Part shown: positions 43,619-53,000 of the stretch, one piece after another
How positions within the stretch are numbered: the stretch's first letter is position 1
Layout of the letters: each line of letters begins with the position of its first letter
From: Streptomyces thinghirensis
GTDB lineage: Bacteria > Actinomycetota > Actinomycetia > Streptomycetales > Streptomycetaceae
DNA length: 64,000 nt
Assembly (NCBI GenBank): GCA_021502835.1
Contig: JAKFGP010000022.1
Span: 1-64,000, forward strand
Reading direction: 5' to 3'
Made by a program: the position numbers and the translations under genes
The notes under the pieces: model-generated
Database searches by the model: none
What the model saw: only the letters and a program-made list of their open reading frames with translations
What the model was told of the DNA's origin: nothing

Positions 43619-44222
43619 TCAGCCCTGATCCTCGGACGCCTTCCGCAGCCGAACGCTCCTGGCGGAGTCGTCGATCGCGTCGAAGGATGCCTCCAGAAGG
43701 GCCGGGTCGTCGTAGTGGCCCTTGAGGAGCAGGTCGATGTTGTTGGACGGGTCGTTCCACGCGTAGCTGACGGAGAGCATTAGGTGCCCTTCGGGGGCCG
43801 TCCAGCTACGCAGGCAACGCAGGCCGGTGCCGAAGTGCGGGGAGTCGAAGGGCGTCGTCTCCACTCGCTCGCTGGCCTCCGCGGTCCCTGGGTCAGGCTC
43901 CGCCAGCATGCTCAGGTGCAGTTCGCTGTGCTCCTCGTCGCAGGCGAACTGCTCGGCGAAGAACACCAGCGGGGCCGCCTGCGGGGGGCATGGGTCCGAA
44001 GAGAAACGCCTGGTCGGCCTCGACGCGGTGGCCCAGCATGGCCGCCGAGCCCTCCAGGAACTTCTTCATCTGCCGCTTCTCGCGCCAGGTGAGTTTGCGC
44101 TGGTGGAGCAGGCCGGTCGCCTCCAGTTGGAGGTCCAGCCACTCGGCGAACTCCGACTTGCCGAGCCGTAGGGGCATGTGGAACCAGAGTCCCGGGTCCG
44201 CGTCGGTGTCGACGAGCATCAT
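43619..44222 (-). CDS. VDTDADPG-family protein, first copy
   Basis: This protein of about 200 residues starts MMLVDTDADPGLWFHMPLRL. The ATG at 44222 overlaps the stop of the upstream partner gene (ATGA). Blocks are SEFAEWLDLQLEATGLLHQR, MKKFLEGSAAMLGHRVEADQ, FLFGPMPPA and, after one shift near 43985, FAEQFACDEEHSELHLSMLA, FGTGLRCLRSWTAPEGHLML and SVSYAWNDPSNNIDLLLKGH. It shares its layout with the copy at 42922. No known family was recognised; translational coupling to the partner gene implies a joint role. Confidence 0.7.
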
Positions 44223-44837
44223 GTGTGGCTCCAGCGAAAGGTGGTCATCACGGCGTCGAACAGTTCGACCAGTGTCTCGGTGAACTCAGTGTCCATGTCG
44301 GGGACGAGCAGCGTGCTGAAGGAGAACGTCAGCCACTTGGCCGGGGCGCTGTGCGGGATCGGCACGGTGTACTGCACTCGCCAGGAGGGGGACCTCGATG
44401 CCCCGGTCCGGGTCGGCGGGCAGCTTGCGCAGGGTGCGGACGGCAGCCGTACCGTCGAGTTCGCGCGCCGAGGCCTCCTCGGCGTCACGCGCGAGATCGA
44501 CCAGTACTGACTCGTGTTTCGCGCTGCCCGACGGCGAGGCCAGCGGTGCGGAGGCGATGAGCGAGGCCGGAATGAGCATTCCATGCACGCGCTCGACGGG
44601 GAGGTACAGCGTCAGTCCGTCGGAGTCGCGGGCCTTGCGGACCGTCTGCTTCAGCTCCTTGACGAGTTGCATCCTGGCCTTGGGGATGTCGTCCTTCGGG
44701 AAGCCGACGGGAAGCTGCGCCACGGAGGCGCGCACGATCCGCTGGATCGCCTCCTTCGTGCCGGACTGAAGCGGAATGGTGTCCCAGCCGGGCGGCGGAA
44801 CGAGGTTGAAGCCGGTCGGGATGCCTACCGAGTCCAT
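44219..44837 (-). CDS. Partner protein of T7SS module B
   Basis: This protein of about 206 residues starts MDSVGIPTGFNLVPPPGWDT at ATG 44837; a GTG at 44855 is an alternative. It contains LPVGFPKDDIPKARMQLVKE, SDGLTLYLPVERVHGMLIPA and a C-terminus with a shift near 44385 giving KWLTFSFSTLLVPDMDTEF and ending TTFRWSHT. It aligns in outline with the partners of modules A (39999) and C (50797). This family sits directly after each long WXG-type protein, except that here a small membrane protein intervenes. Confidence 0.7.
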
Positions 44838-44862
44838 TGCGTCTGGGTCGTCCACGGCGTTC

Positions 44863-45246
44863 TCACGATGCGGCACTGCGGTTCCGGATCCTTTCCGCGA
44901 CCGACGTCGCACCGACCAGAACGGTGAACAGCGGGGCCCCGATGATGCCTGGCCAGAAGGAGGTGAAGAGGCTCGGCAGCAGCAGGGCCCAGCCCATGGC
45001 GAGGTCGCGGGTCAGCAGGGGCGGCCGGGCACTGGGCATCGGGTTCTTGATCAGGATCCAGAGCAGATGTACGAGGCAGCCCGCCAGCATGATCCAGTAG
45101 ATCCAGAACAGGACGTCCCGGCCGGATTCGGGCAGAAGCAGCGCGATGCCGATCAACGGGACGATCGACACCAGGGCGCCGATGATGGTCACCCGAACCC
45201 TGAAGTTCGCGCCTGTACCCAACTGTTCTCTGACCGAGCCTGCCAT
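44863..45246 (-). CDS. Four-helix membrane protein, module B
   Basis: This is an intact protein of 127 residues with four hydrophobic segments: VTIIGALVSIVPLIGIALLL, DVLFWIYWIMLAGCLVHLLW, AMGWALLLPSLFTSFWPGII and APLFTVLVGATSV. The ATG at 45246 is the only good start. No family was recognised. It lies between the long module B protein (62 nt upstream) and the partner gene (26 nt downstream), so it belongs to the same transcript. Confidence 0.7.
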   Translation of the reverse strand: MAGSVREQLGTGANFRVRVTIIGALVSIVPLIGIALLLPESGRDVLFWIYWIMLAGCLVHLLWILIKNPMPSARPPLLTRDLAMGWALLLPSLFTSFWPGIIGAPLFTVLVGATSVAERIRNRSAAS

Positions 45247-45308
45247 GTCTCCCCGCTCTTCTTCCTGCCGCGTGCGTCCTGCTGTTCACCGGCGCCCTGT
45301 CCGAGCGA

Positions 45309-46669
45309 TCACCAGTGAGTGTCCGGTGCCGGCATCCAGCCGCTCTCCTTCCAGGTGTTGAAGTCCTCGTTGTAGGGCTTGTCCCCGGGAAGTAGATCGT
45401 GTTCGGCCAGCCATCCCATCGAATCGCTCTTGCTCAGCGATTTGTCCATGACGTCGACGGCCATGCCACCGTACCCGGCGGTCATGGCGGCCCCGTAGCC
45501 AAGGTTTCCGAGTGCGGTGGTGCCGCTCGACACCGCTCCGGGAAGACTCCCTGTTCGCACGGAGCTGACCGTAGAGGCCGGCCGCTTCGTCGTCCCCCAG
45601 GTGCGCCCACTTCGAGACCGTCGAGACCGGCGTGGGGCCCTTCGCGACCAGGCCGGCCTCCCTGGAGATCTTCTTCAGTGTGAAGTGCCGCAGGTCGGAG
45701 AAGAACTTCCGGGAAACGTCGTCCTGTGCGCCCGCCATGGCCCGGCTCAGGTCGTTCAGCATCCCCTTGTGGGAGCGGAGGCCCGCCTTGAGGCCTGCGG
45801 TCCTGCTCGTCTGCGCGGCGGTGGAGGCGGCTTTGTTGGCGCCCTTGAGCGCGTTGATGCCGCCTCGGCCGATGCCCATCAGAAGCAGGCCGCCGACGTC
45901 GAAGGCCAGATCGGTCCAGGACGCGTCACCGGAGGCGACCAGCAGGGGATCTGGTCAGGATGGTGAGTACGGCGATACCGAGGACCAATAGGTTCAGTCC
46001 GGGAATCCAGATGGCGACGATCCCGGCGATGGTCGCGATCCACCCGAGCCCGTCCAGGACGGTCTTGATCCAGTCCGCGTTGTCGTGCACCCATCCCTTG
46101 ACGTCGTCCCACCACGAGTCCTCGATCACGTCGTCGATCTCGTCGCGGATCTTGCCCGCGTGGTGGTTGGCGCGTGAGTCCCGGTCGCCGGTGACGGTGT
46201 GCAGGCGGGTTCGGTAGGACTGGAGGGGGTCGTCGGCGGGACTGGTGCCGCTGGGCGACGCTTGCGGGACGTCCTTGTCCTCCGAGGCGGACTTCTTGGC
46301 CTTCTCGGCCTCGACTTCCTCCTGCTTCTCCTTGGCCTGACGCAGAATCGTGTCGGCGTCGCCCTGGAAGTCCTCCAGCTCGTTCGACCACTTGGTGAGA
46401 TGGCCGTGCACACGCTCGTACCGTCCGGCCACCTCCCGCATGTGCTTCTCCAGCGTGGAGGACTGCTCCTGCAGAGCCTTTACGTACTTGCCCTTGAGGG
46501 TCTCGTCGTCGCTGATCGCCTTGAGGTTCTTGGCCTGGTCCCGGAGCTTCTTGGCTACCGAGATCATGTGCTCGACCTCGGTACGGATCTCCTCCGGGTC
46601 ACCGGGCACGGGGTCGGAGTCACAGAGCGGCTGCCAGTCCACCGGACGGCGCTTGGAGGTCGGTGTCAT
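45309..46669 (-). CDS. Coiled-coil/membrane protein with T7SS signal-like N-terminus, module B
   Basis: This protein of about 453 residues starts at ATG 46669, 4 nt after the small WXG100-like gene. The N-terminus has the P-x-P-G-D element (CDSDPVPGDPEEIRTEVEHM). Long helices follow (KALQEQSSTLEKHMREVAGR, HLTKWSNELEDFQGDADTIL), then a Lys/Glu coiled coil, a Trp-rich amphipathic stretch (DSWWDDVKGWVHDNADWIKT) and a hydrophobic region (LGWIATIAGIVAIWIPGLNL). After two shifts come GGLLLMGIGRGGINALKGAN and the ending NTWKESGWMPAPDTHW. It lacks the W-x-G of modules A and C but has the same layout. No toxin domain was recognised. Confidence 0.75.
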
Positions 46670-46673
46670 GGCG

Positions 46674-46973
46674 TCACTTCTTCTGCTTCTTCTCGTCCTT
46701 CTTGGCCAGCTGCTCGTCGAGATCCTCGAACGCCTTCTTGCTGCCGGCCACGAGCTTGCCGACCGACTCGAGCGATTCGACGAGTTTGGTGCGGTAGTCG
46801 TCCCAGTTGTCGACGAAGTCCTCCATGGCCCCGGCTACGGCACCAGAGCCCCAGTGCTCCTTCATGTCGTCCCGGCGGTCCTCGATGTCCTCGAAGGTCT
46901 TCTTGAGCTGACCGAGCTTGCGCTCGCAGTCTGCGAGGAACTCGTAGTCGACTGTCAGGTCCGAGTCGCCCAT
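46674..46973 (-). CDS. Small WXG100-like protein, module B
   Basis: This is an intact protein of 99 residues, starting MGDSDLTVDYEFLADCERKL at ATG 46973. Two helices flank a turn at HWGSGAVAGAMEDFVDNWDD. Here H-W-G-S-G resembles the WXG turn more closely than the other two copies, and the tail is Lys-rich (AKKDEKKQKK) like those of modules A and C. It lies 42 nt downstream of the secreted protein gene and is in the same transcript. Confidence 0.82.
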   Translation of the reverse strand: MGDSDLTVDYEFLADCERKLGQLKKTFEDIEDRRDDMKEHWGSGAVAGAMEDFVDNWDDYRTKLVESLESVGKLVAGSKKAFEDLDEQLAKKDEKKQKK

Positions 46974-47014
46974 GGCCGGCCCCTTCCCCCGTGTGTGTGC
47001 TGATTGTCGTGTGT

Positions 47015-48068
47015 TCACCGGTTGACGGCCTGGATCTCCTGGACGGCGACCGCCTGGTCGTTGCCAAATGTCCCGTCGGGTAGCTCACCGCCCGCGCCGC
47101 CCGTGCCGGTCCAGGCGATTTCCCAGGTGACTGTCGCTTGGAGCTTGAAGGTGCCGTCTCCAGAGGAACGGAGGTACTTGATGCCGCAAGGTGGGGTCTG
47201 GTCGGCCTTGCCCTGGGGTAGGGCTCGCCGATCGAGCCGTCATCGTTGATCGCGCATTCGCCGGAAGCCGGGTAGGTTTCCGCGTCTTCCGTGCCCGGCT
47301 CCAACTTCAGGGGAAACCGGCGTAGCGGTGGTGGTGGCCTGGATGTTCACAGCGCCCGCGTCAAGTGACGCTGTGACCGACACCTTGTCGAACTTTGCCT
47401 TGTCGAGCCAGGCCCAGGTGGGGAGGTTGACCTTGGTGGTCTCGGCAGGGGCGAGGTCGACATCGGTGGTCGGCAGTTGAATGCGGTTGTAGGCCAGTTC
47501 GGCGAGTACCTCCGAGTGACCGCGTTCTCGACCGGCGGAGCGGTGCCGTTCTCCGTCCAGAAGGGGTCCTCGTCGCAGACTTGAGCCTCCGGTTCCATCC
47601 AACGGTCCTCGTCCCGGACGGCAACCCACCAGTTACCCTCGTCCTTCTGGTCAAGGTTGTAGTTCTTGTACTTACCGTCCTTGTATTTTTCCCGAGTCTT
47701 GCCTGCACTCGTCTTGGCGTAGCCGTGCTGTCCAGGGGTATTGACGGTAGTTTTGTACATGTCTTCGATGTATTCAGCGAACTCCTCGGCGGACCGCGGT
47801 TCATACCAGCAGGCAGGTGGTGTCCAGTTCCCGATTGGCGCCAGGCCTCCCGAGTCGGAGCTGCTGCCCCCGTTGGTGGAACCGCGGAACGTGATCCGAG
47901 ACTCCAACGTCCCACCGCTGTTTGAGCCTTCCTGTTCTACCTGGGCGCCTTCATTGCCATCGCCAAGACTCACGTCGGCATACACGGGCGGGACGATGAG
48001 GGTGGTGCATGCGATGGCGAGGCCAGCGGCCGGGAAGCCAGCGGACGGTCAGGAGTCACGGTGCGCAT
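47015..48068 (-). CDS. Secreted PPACWYEP-family protein, module B
   Basis: This exported protein of about 350 residues starts at ATG 48068, overlapping the lipoprotein stop by 13 nt. After one shift a signal peptide is visible (FPAAGLAIACTTLIVPPVYA). The mature part contains GGTLESRITFRG, then NWTPPACWYEPRSAEEFAEY, GNWWVAVRDEDRWMEPEAQV, LPTWAWLDKAKFDKVSVTAS and a C-terminal strand-rich domain with PASGECAINDDGSIGEPY and, in the corrected frame, CGIKYLRSSGDGTFKLQATV. It ends VQEIQAVNR. Four shifts occur. The paralogue at 53938 matches over its whole length. Function is unknown; the conserved Cys residues suggest disulfides. Confidence 0.78.
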
Positions 48069-48712
48069 GTGCCGTTACCCCTCTCGGAGTTCAGCACGGC
48101 GGCCTGCCACACGCCCTTCTCGTTCTTCTCCATGCGAGTGGAGTAGAGGAGGTAAGAGTCGTCGGTGACCGGGGTCTTCTCCGCCTTACCGGTCTTCCGG
48201 TCCTTGACGAACGCCTTGCCTTCGAAGGAGCAGTACGTCAGCGTCGCCTTGCCGTCGGCATACACGTCGACGGTCGGCTTGAAGTAGCGGGTCTCACCCG
48301 TCATCGACTTCTTGGCCTTCACGAACTCTTGGACCCAGTCAGCAGCGCCCAGCAGGGCGTCCCCCTTGTAGTAGAAGCCGAGCGCGGGCTCGTCCGGCTC
48401 CGCCTGGGTGATGGCGTAGGTCAACGCATCGACGCGACGCGATGTGTCGGCCAGGACCGCGTCCGTCGTGGCGTCTCCGGTCTTCCAGCCTTCGAAGACG
48501 TTCGTAACGTCCTTCGGCAATGTCACCTTCGGATGCTGAGCCGTGTCGCTGGGGCGCGCGGCCGGCGTAGCCGACTCTTGTTCGCTTCCGGTGTCTGCCC
48601 CGGCGATCTCGTCGTTGGCCTTCGAGCTGTCATCCGAACTGCCACAGGCCGTCAGCAGTAGTGCCGCTGTCGCGGCAAGCGCGGCAGCAACGGGCAAAGA
48701 GCGGCGCTTCAC
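48056..48712 (-). CDS. Lipoprotein of T7SS module B
   Basis: This is an intact protein of 218 residues. The start GTG 48712 follows the ribosome site GGGGAG and encodes KRRSLPVAAALAATAALLLT followed by ACGSS, a clear lipobox. The mature part contains VTLPKDVTNVFEGWKTGDAT, LGFYYKGDALLGAADWVQEF, GETRYFKPTVDVYADGKATL and the ending LLYSTRMEKNEKGVWQAAVL. It is paralogous over its whole length to the lipoprotein at 54964. It is the first gene of the module, with the shared palindrome 65 nt upstream. Confidence 0.88.
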   Translation of the reverse strand: MKRRSLPVAAALAATAALLLTACGSSDDSSKANDEIAGADTGSEQESATPAARPSDTAQHPKVTLPKDVTNVFEGWKTGDATTDAVLADTSRRVDALTYAITQAEPDEPALGFYYKGDALLGAADWVQEFVKAKKSMTGETRYFKPTVDVYADGKATLTYCSFEGKAFVKDRKTGKAEKTPVTDDSYLLYSTRMEKNEKGVWQAAVLNSERGNGTCAP

Positions 48713-48795
48713 AGTGGACTCCCCGTGAGACAAAGGTTTAGTCAAGAGCACAGACGCTAGCGGTGGGGTTGCTGGTTTCGCCAGAGCGAACTGTC
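48713..48795 (-). promoter_or_regulatory. Module B promoter with TTCGC-N4-GCGAA palindrome
   Basis: On the minus strand this region reads, from far to near: GTTCGCTCTGGCGAAACCAG (palindrome at 48777-48790), CTCTTGACTAAACCTTTGTC and the ribosome site before GTG. The module C region (55622-55705) matches it block by block: the same palindrome including its N4, the CTCTTGAC block, the CTTTGTCTCACGGGGAG block, and the same distance to the start codon. Confidence 0.75.
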
Positions 48796-48936
48796 CCAAC
48801 GGCTTGGGCATTTCGGGTGTCTGATGACATTTCCACGATGCGCTGTGTCCCTGATCGTGTCCCTGCGGGCAACGGGCCGGCAGCGGCCCCGGGCGCGCTG
48901 GGGGAGTGCTGCGTCCGGGGCTGTTGGGGGCCTTTT

Positions 48937-49215
48937 CTATGGCCGTGCTGTGCACCTCGGGCACGTGCACGGCGGGTTCGTCGGCGGGCAGGAAATCGGT
49001 TCGGTGGGTGGTCCGTCGGTTCGGTTGCGGCGGCGGGCGGCGGAGTCCAGTAGTTCCAGCACGTCGGTCATGGGCGGGTAGTGCTCCGCGCACTCAGGGC
49101 ACGCGTAGACGTTGAAGCCGGGGCCCGTGGCCGCGTGGACCTCGTGGACCAGGACCGGTTCGTCGGTCGTGCGCCGGCAGCGGGCGCACATCCGCCGGGG
49201 AGGCCGCCCGGTCAT
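48937..49215 (-). CDS. Small zinc-ribbon-like protein
   Basis: This is an intact protein of 92 residues. The ATG at 49215 starts MTGRPPRRMCARCRRTTDEP. Two CxxC knuckles (CARC and CPEC, with CTCPRC near the end) suggest bound zinc. The segment EVHAATGPGFNVYACPECAE is similar to small proteins I recall beside GntR regulators in other Streptomyces. The start overlaps the stop of the upstream gene (ATGA), so the two are coupled. Confidence 0.75.
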   Translation of the reverse strand: MTGRPPRRMCARCRRTTDEPVLVHEVHAATGPGFNVYACPECAEHYPPMTDVLELLDSAARRRNRTDGPPTEPISCPPTNPPCTCPRCTARP

Positions 49216-49508
49216 CGGGTCGCCGCCGGGATCCGTACGCCGTGGATGTGCTTCGGGCCGACGTCGATGCCGAGGGTGGCCAGGTGTGCGGCGCGGCGGT
49301 GTTCGCGTTGGTGGCGGCGTTCGGCGGGGGCCAGGACGTAGGGGCGTACGAGGCGGGACGCGTTGCCGTCGAGGATCTCGGTGAAGCGGGGCGGGGGTGC
49401 CGGGATGAAACGCAGGGGAGGTGTGGTGCCGAGGCGGTGGCGGCCCCGGGGGCTGGGCGTGCAGATGCTCAGCATCCAGGCGAGGAGGCGGGCGGTAAGG
49501 TCCAGCAT
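49212..49508 (-). CDS. Small Arg/Pro-rich hypothetical protein
   Basis: This is an intact protein of 98 residues with an N-terminal hydrophobic segment (MLDLTARLLAWMLSICTPSP), a Pro/Arg-rich middle and a basic helix (RRHQREHRRAAHLATLGIDV). It is the first gene of a two-gene unit divergent from the GntR gene. No function is known. Similar pairs beside GntR genes recur in Streptomyces, from memory. Confidence 0.65.
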   Translation of the reverse strand: MLDLTARLLAWMLSICTPSPRGRHRLGTTPPLRFIPAPPPRFTEILDGNASRLVRPYVLAPAERRHQREHRRAAHLATLGIDVGPKHIHGVRIPAATR

Positions 49509-49584
49509 GTTGGCGCTCCTTTGCAGCGTCGGCCATGCCCCGGGACGGCTTGCCTCCGTCGCCGGGGTTTCTGCGCGCAGCGTA

Positions 49585-49640
49585 CATTGCTGCGCATGTC
49601 AGTGCATAGCAGTACGCAGCAATGCACCTATTGCTGCAGC
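49585..49640. promoter_or_regulatory. Candidate GntR operator
   Basis: CATTGCTGCG at 49585-49594 and CGCAGCAATG at 49615-49624 are perfect inverse complements, and a third half-site ATTGCTGCA follows at 49630. The cluster sits between the divergent GntR gene and the two-gene unit, about 40 nt before the GntR start. Confidence 0.7.
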
Positions 49641-49665
49641 TCAGAGCTGTTTTACGGTGACTGGT

Positions 49666-49959
49666 ATGGCAGCAGACACGGGCGACTCGCCGATCGACCC
49701 CAACAAGATCGCGTACGTCTATATGCAGGTGGCCGACCACATCGCTGCCCGTATCGCGTCGGGTGAGCTGAGGCCCGGAGCGCGGTTGCCGGGCGAACGA
49801 GACCTCGGCGAGGAGTATGAGGTCGCCTACCTCACCGCTCGTCGCGCTGTCCGTGAACTCCGCGAACGCGGCCTCGTCGTCACCCTCCCCGCCAAGGGCA
49901 CCTTCGTCGCCTACCCGCCGGAAGCCGGTCAGGTGGCGGACGACGACTCTGAGGCGTAG
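49666..49959 (+). CDS. Short GntR-family regulator
   Basis: This is an intact protein of 97 residues that consists almost entirely of the GntR winged helix: YVYMQVADHIAARIASGELR, PGARLPGERDLGEEYEVAYL, TARRAVRELRERGLVVTLPA, KGTFVAYPPE. There is no effector domain, which is usual for the short KorSA/TraR-like group found on plasmids and ICEs as well as chromosomes. The ATG at 49666 is preferred; an in-frame GTG at 49657 is an alternative. It probably represses its own promoter and the divergent pair. Confidence 0.85.
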   Translation: MAADTGDSPIDPNKIAYVYMQVADHIAARIASGELRPGARLPGERDLGEEYEVAYLTARRAVRELRERGLVVTLPAKGTFVAYPPEAGQVADDDSEA

Positions 49960-50021
49960 GTCTGCCGGGCGAGTATCTCGCGGGCGTCTGCAGGCTGCGC
50001 CGTGCTCGTTAGGGTGGACGC

Positions 50022-50716
50022 GTGGCAGATGACATATCCGGGGCGGGGGCCGCTGTTCGGCCGGAGCGGGGTGGCGGTACGGGCGTGTGGTGGCGGGCCG
50101 ATTGGGTTCGGTGGCTGCTGTTCAGCCTGGTGTGCGCCGGCGGTTCGCTGGGGCTCTCCTGGCTGGGGCCCGTGGTGCCGCTCCCGTCTGTACTGCGGGG
50201 CGCAGGGTTCCTGCTCGCCGTCCTGGTGCTTCCGCTGGCCTCGCTGCTGGTCCCGTTGCTCGTGCTGCGGCGGGTGCCGCGCAAGAAGAGGAAGCTCGCA
50301 TGGCAGCTCACCGTGCCCCTGATGGCCGGGATGGCCATGGGAATTTTCGGCACCGACGCCGGTGGTCAGGTCGCGCTGGCGAACCGGGGTGAGTGGACCG
50401 ACGCAGTGGTCGTACGCATGGATGACAGCAGTACCAACCACTGCGACCTGCGCTCGGTCGACGGGCGGGCGATATCCCCTCGCTGTCGGAGGGCGACGGC
50501 TGCGGGGACTGGGTGTCGAAGGGCGACAAGCTGCGCGTGCGCTACGACCCGGAAGGCATCGCCAGTCCGACCGAGGACCGGGACAGCGACTCGAACGGAG
50601 TGTTCCTCGCGACGCTCTTCGGGGCGGCCGTCGTGATGGGCACGTGGGGTGGCGTTCGACAGAGCAGGTGGGATCGGGAGTATGACGAGCGGGCGAGCGG
50701 GACCCGACGGGCGTGA
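50022..50716 (+). CDS. Membrane protein of unknown function
   Basis: This protein of about 231 residues starts with GTG 50022. It has a short N-terminus and then hydrophobic helices around WVRWLLFSLVCAGGSLGLSW, LRGAGFLLAVLVLPLASLLV and VPLMAGMAMGIFGTD. A soluble strand-rich part (WTDAVVVRMDDSSTNHCDLR, KGDKLRVRYDPEGIASPTED) and a final helix (FLATLFGAAVVMGTWGG) follow. One shift occurs near 50480. The soluble part resembles short OB-like extracellular domains of small Streptomyces membrane proteins. It lies on the plus strand, between modules B and C. Confidence 0.65.
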
Positions 50717-50734
50717 GGACGCCGCGCGACGATC

Positions 50735-50796
50735 GGCCTGTGTCGACGAACCCCATGCGTGGCTCCAGCGGAAGGCCGTCGTCTCGGCGTCGGTGC
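50735..50796 (-). pseudogene. Remnant of a partner/VDTDADP gene junction
   Basis: On the minus strand this segment encodes TTAFRWSHAW in one frame and MGFVDTG in another. The same junction occurs intact at 44205-44260, where the partner gene ends TTFRWSHT and the next gene begins MMLVDTDADPG. Module C therefore once had a VDTDADP-type gene after its partner gene; only the first few codons survive before the end of the convergent membrane protein gene. Confidence 0.5.
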
Positions 50797-51545
50797 TCAG
50801 CGGTCCGTCGGCTCGGCGTCCCGCGACGGCTCACCGAATGTGAGGGTGCGACCTATGTGCGCCAGACGGGCACTGTAGGAATCGAGCAGGAAGACGGACG
50901 GTGTGGAGATCGTGACGTACACGCAGTAGCTGTGGGGGCGGGCACGATCAACTGCAGAGCGGCCACCGGGAGGGGCGGCACGCTGATCCCGGCCTCGAGG
51001 GCGGGCAGGCGGAGTGTGCGAAGCGACGTCGACATCACGCCCGGACCGCACGGCAGCTTGGTGGCGAGCACCATGTCCTGCGGGCCCTGCAGTCCTTCAC
51101 CGAGTGGGAAACTGATCTCCTCCAAGCGGTCTTCGGAGACGTTGGAGAAGAACTTCCGCGCGGTCGCCTGGTAGATGCCCTCCGCGGTGAAGAGGCGTTG
51201 AGCCGGGCTGTGTTCACTCGGTCGGACGGTGACCGCGAGCAGGCCCATGGACAGGCGCTCACCGCCGTCCACCTCCTCGGTGCCGATGCACATGGCGGTG
51301 AGGAGCACGTTCTCCCTGGCGCTCAACAGCGGCAACTGGCGGCGCAGGCCGTCACTGGCCGCTTCCTGGGCCTCCGCGTCGGCCCCGGGCAGCAGCTCGG
51401 CCATGGCCTGCCGCCAGCCCTCGGAGGCCGTGGGCTCCGGAAGCCGGACGAACTCGTCGGGGACGTCGTGGTGGAAGGCGTACTGGAAGGGAGCCGCCGC
51501 GTTGCGCTCGATCTCGTCGGCCGGTCCATGGGTCACCGTGTTCAT
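50797..51545 (-). CDS. Partner protein of T7SS module C
   Basis: This protein of about 249 residues starts at ATG 51545, overlapping the corrected stop of the long WXG-type gene (ATGA). Blocks are FHHDVPDEFVRLPEPTASEG, DAEAQEAASDGLRRQLPLLS, LLTAMCIGTEEVDGGERLSM and PLGEGLQGPQDMVLATKLP. After one shift near 50930 comes YCVYVTISTPSVFLLDSYSA. It shares an outline with the module A and B partners, with alternating strands and a final strand pair. Its function is inferred only from its coupled position. Confidence 0.7.
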
Positions 51546-52891
51546 GCGGCCACACCCATCTGCGAGGGATCGAGGTGCTTGGTGAAGGTGCTGCCCGAGG
51601 AGCTCAGGGCGGTCGGGGCGTCGAACGTGGCGGGGGAAGGGCCGGAGCCACGACTTCGTCCTCGTCGACCGGACCGAAGTAGTCCATGAACGGACCGACC
51701 ACGGGAATGTCACCGATTTTGAACTCACCGTCCGTCCACCGGCCTTGGTCCCACGTTCCGCTGTGCATGTTGGAACCGATCGCCAAGGCGGCGCCCGCCC
51801 ACGTGGCCGCCTTGTCGACGGCGGTGCCGGCCGCGACGAACGACCAGCCCTTGCCGGCCATGCCGAGACCGCGTGCGGAATTGGCGACACCACTGGGAAG
51901 CCCGCGAAGCCCGTTGAGGAGATTGCCGAACCGAACGTTGCCTAGAGCCTTCATGAAGCCGGACGACAGCCGTAGCTCCCGGCCGGCGGTGACCAGGGCG
52001 CGACCGGACTGGGCGAGCCGGGAGCCGGCCAGGCTGAGACCACCGGCGAAGACACCGACGGCGTCCCAGGCGATGGTCTCCCAGGTCACGTCGGCGCCAC
52101 CGGCCTTGGCGGCCAGGTGGAAGGCGAGCGCGAGTCCGGCAATGATGAAGGCGGCGACACCCAGGCCGGAGAAGAAGAGCGCGAGGACGCCGACCACCAT
52201 GGCGATGTCCGCAAGGATGTCGCCGATGAGCTTCCAGAAGTTCGGGTCTGTGATGGTGTCCCAGGCATCCGCGAGCAGATCGCCGACCGCGTCCAGCGCT
52301 TCGTCGAACCAGCCGGGCTCGGGAGGGGCGTCGTCGGCGGCGCCCTTGACCAGACGCGTGACGTCCGCCGCGGCCTGCTCGTGCTCGTTCTGAAGCGAGT
52401 GCGCCCGGCTGCGGACCGCGGACAGCTCGCCGGTGGCGGAGTCCAGGTCGCCCTTCTTCTCCTTGGCTTCCTTCTCGTGCTTCTTTTCGTCCTTCTCCGA
52501 CATGCCCGAGGTGGACGAAGGCAGGGAGTCCACCGCGCTTCGCGCGGAGTTGACCTTGCGGGCAGCTTCCGCCGCCTCTTCCTCCAATTGCCTTGCCCGC
52601 GCCTGGAACCCGTCCAGTTGCCTTTCCCAGCTGCTGAGTGCCCGGTGAGCCGTGTCCAGGGATCCCAGGGCCTTCTTCAGGTAGGGAGGCACAGCCGAGT
52701 AGGTGTCCTGGAACGCGGTGGCCGACTTGCCTGCCCAAATGCCGTCCGACGTCCCCATCTTGCTCAGCTCCGTCTCGAGCCGTGTCGCCGCCACTGGTGA
52801 CGCGGCCCACCGCCTTCACCAGATCTCGTACGGACTCAAGATCACCCGGCGCTGGGTCGAATCCCAGATTCGGGTACTCATCGGAACTCAT
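51542..52891 (-). CDS. WXG-domain/coiled-coil/membrane protein, module C
   Basis: This protein of about 450 residues starts MSSDEYPNLGFDPAPGDLES at ATG 52891. The P-x-P-G-D element is followed, after a shift near 52795, by SDGIWAGKSATAFQDTYSAV, where W-A-G-K-S matches W-x-G. A long coiled coil follows (RQLEEEAAEAARKVNSARSA, EKDEKKHEKEAKEKKGDLDS), then helices GDILADIAMVVGVLALFFSG and LGVAAFIIAGLALAFHLAAK, and a Gly-rich C-terminal part with AGKGWSFVAAGTAVDKAATW. The true end after a shift near 51630 reads HLDPSQMGVAA. The layout matches LXG/WXG polymorphic effectors, but no toxin domain was recognised. Confidence 0.8.
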
Positions 52892-53000
52892 CGGACTTCT
52901 CCCCGTGATTTCTGTGCAGGTTGAGCCGGTAAGTTACCAGCGGCACCTGTATGCCACGATAGGACGCCCGCTCCCGCACGAGCCGAAGGAGGAGGCGGCC

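Noticed and set aside
40646..52891. Polymorphic toxin C-termini in the long WXG-type proteins
   Set aside because: I looked for nuclease, deaminase, ADP-ribosyltransferase and pore motifs and recognised none, so no toxin claim is made.
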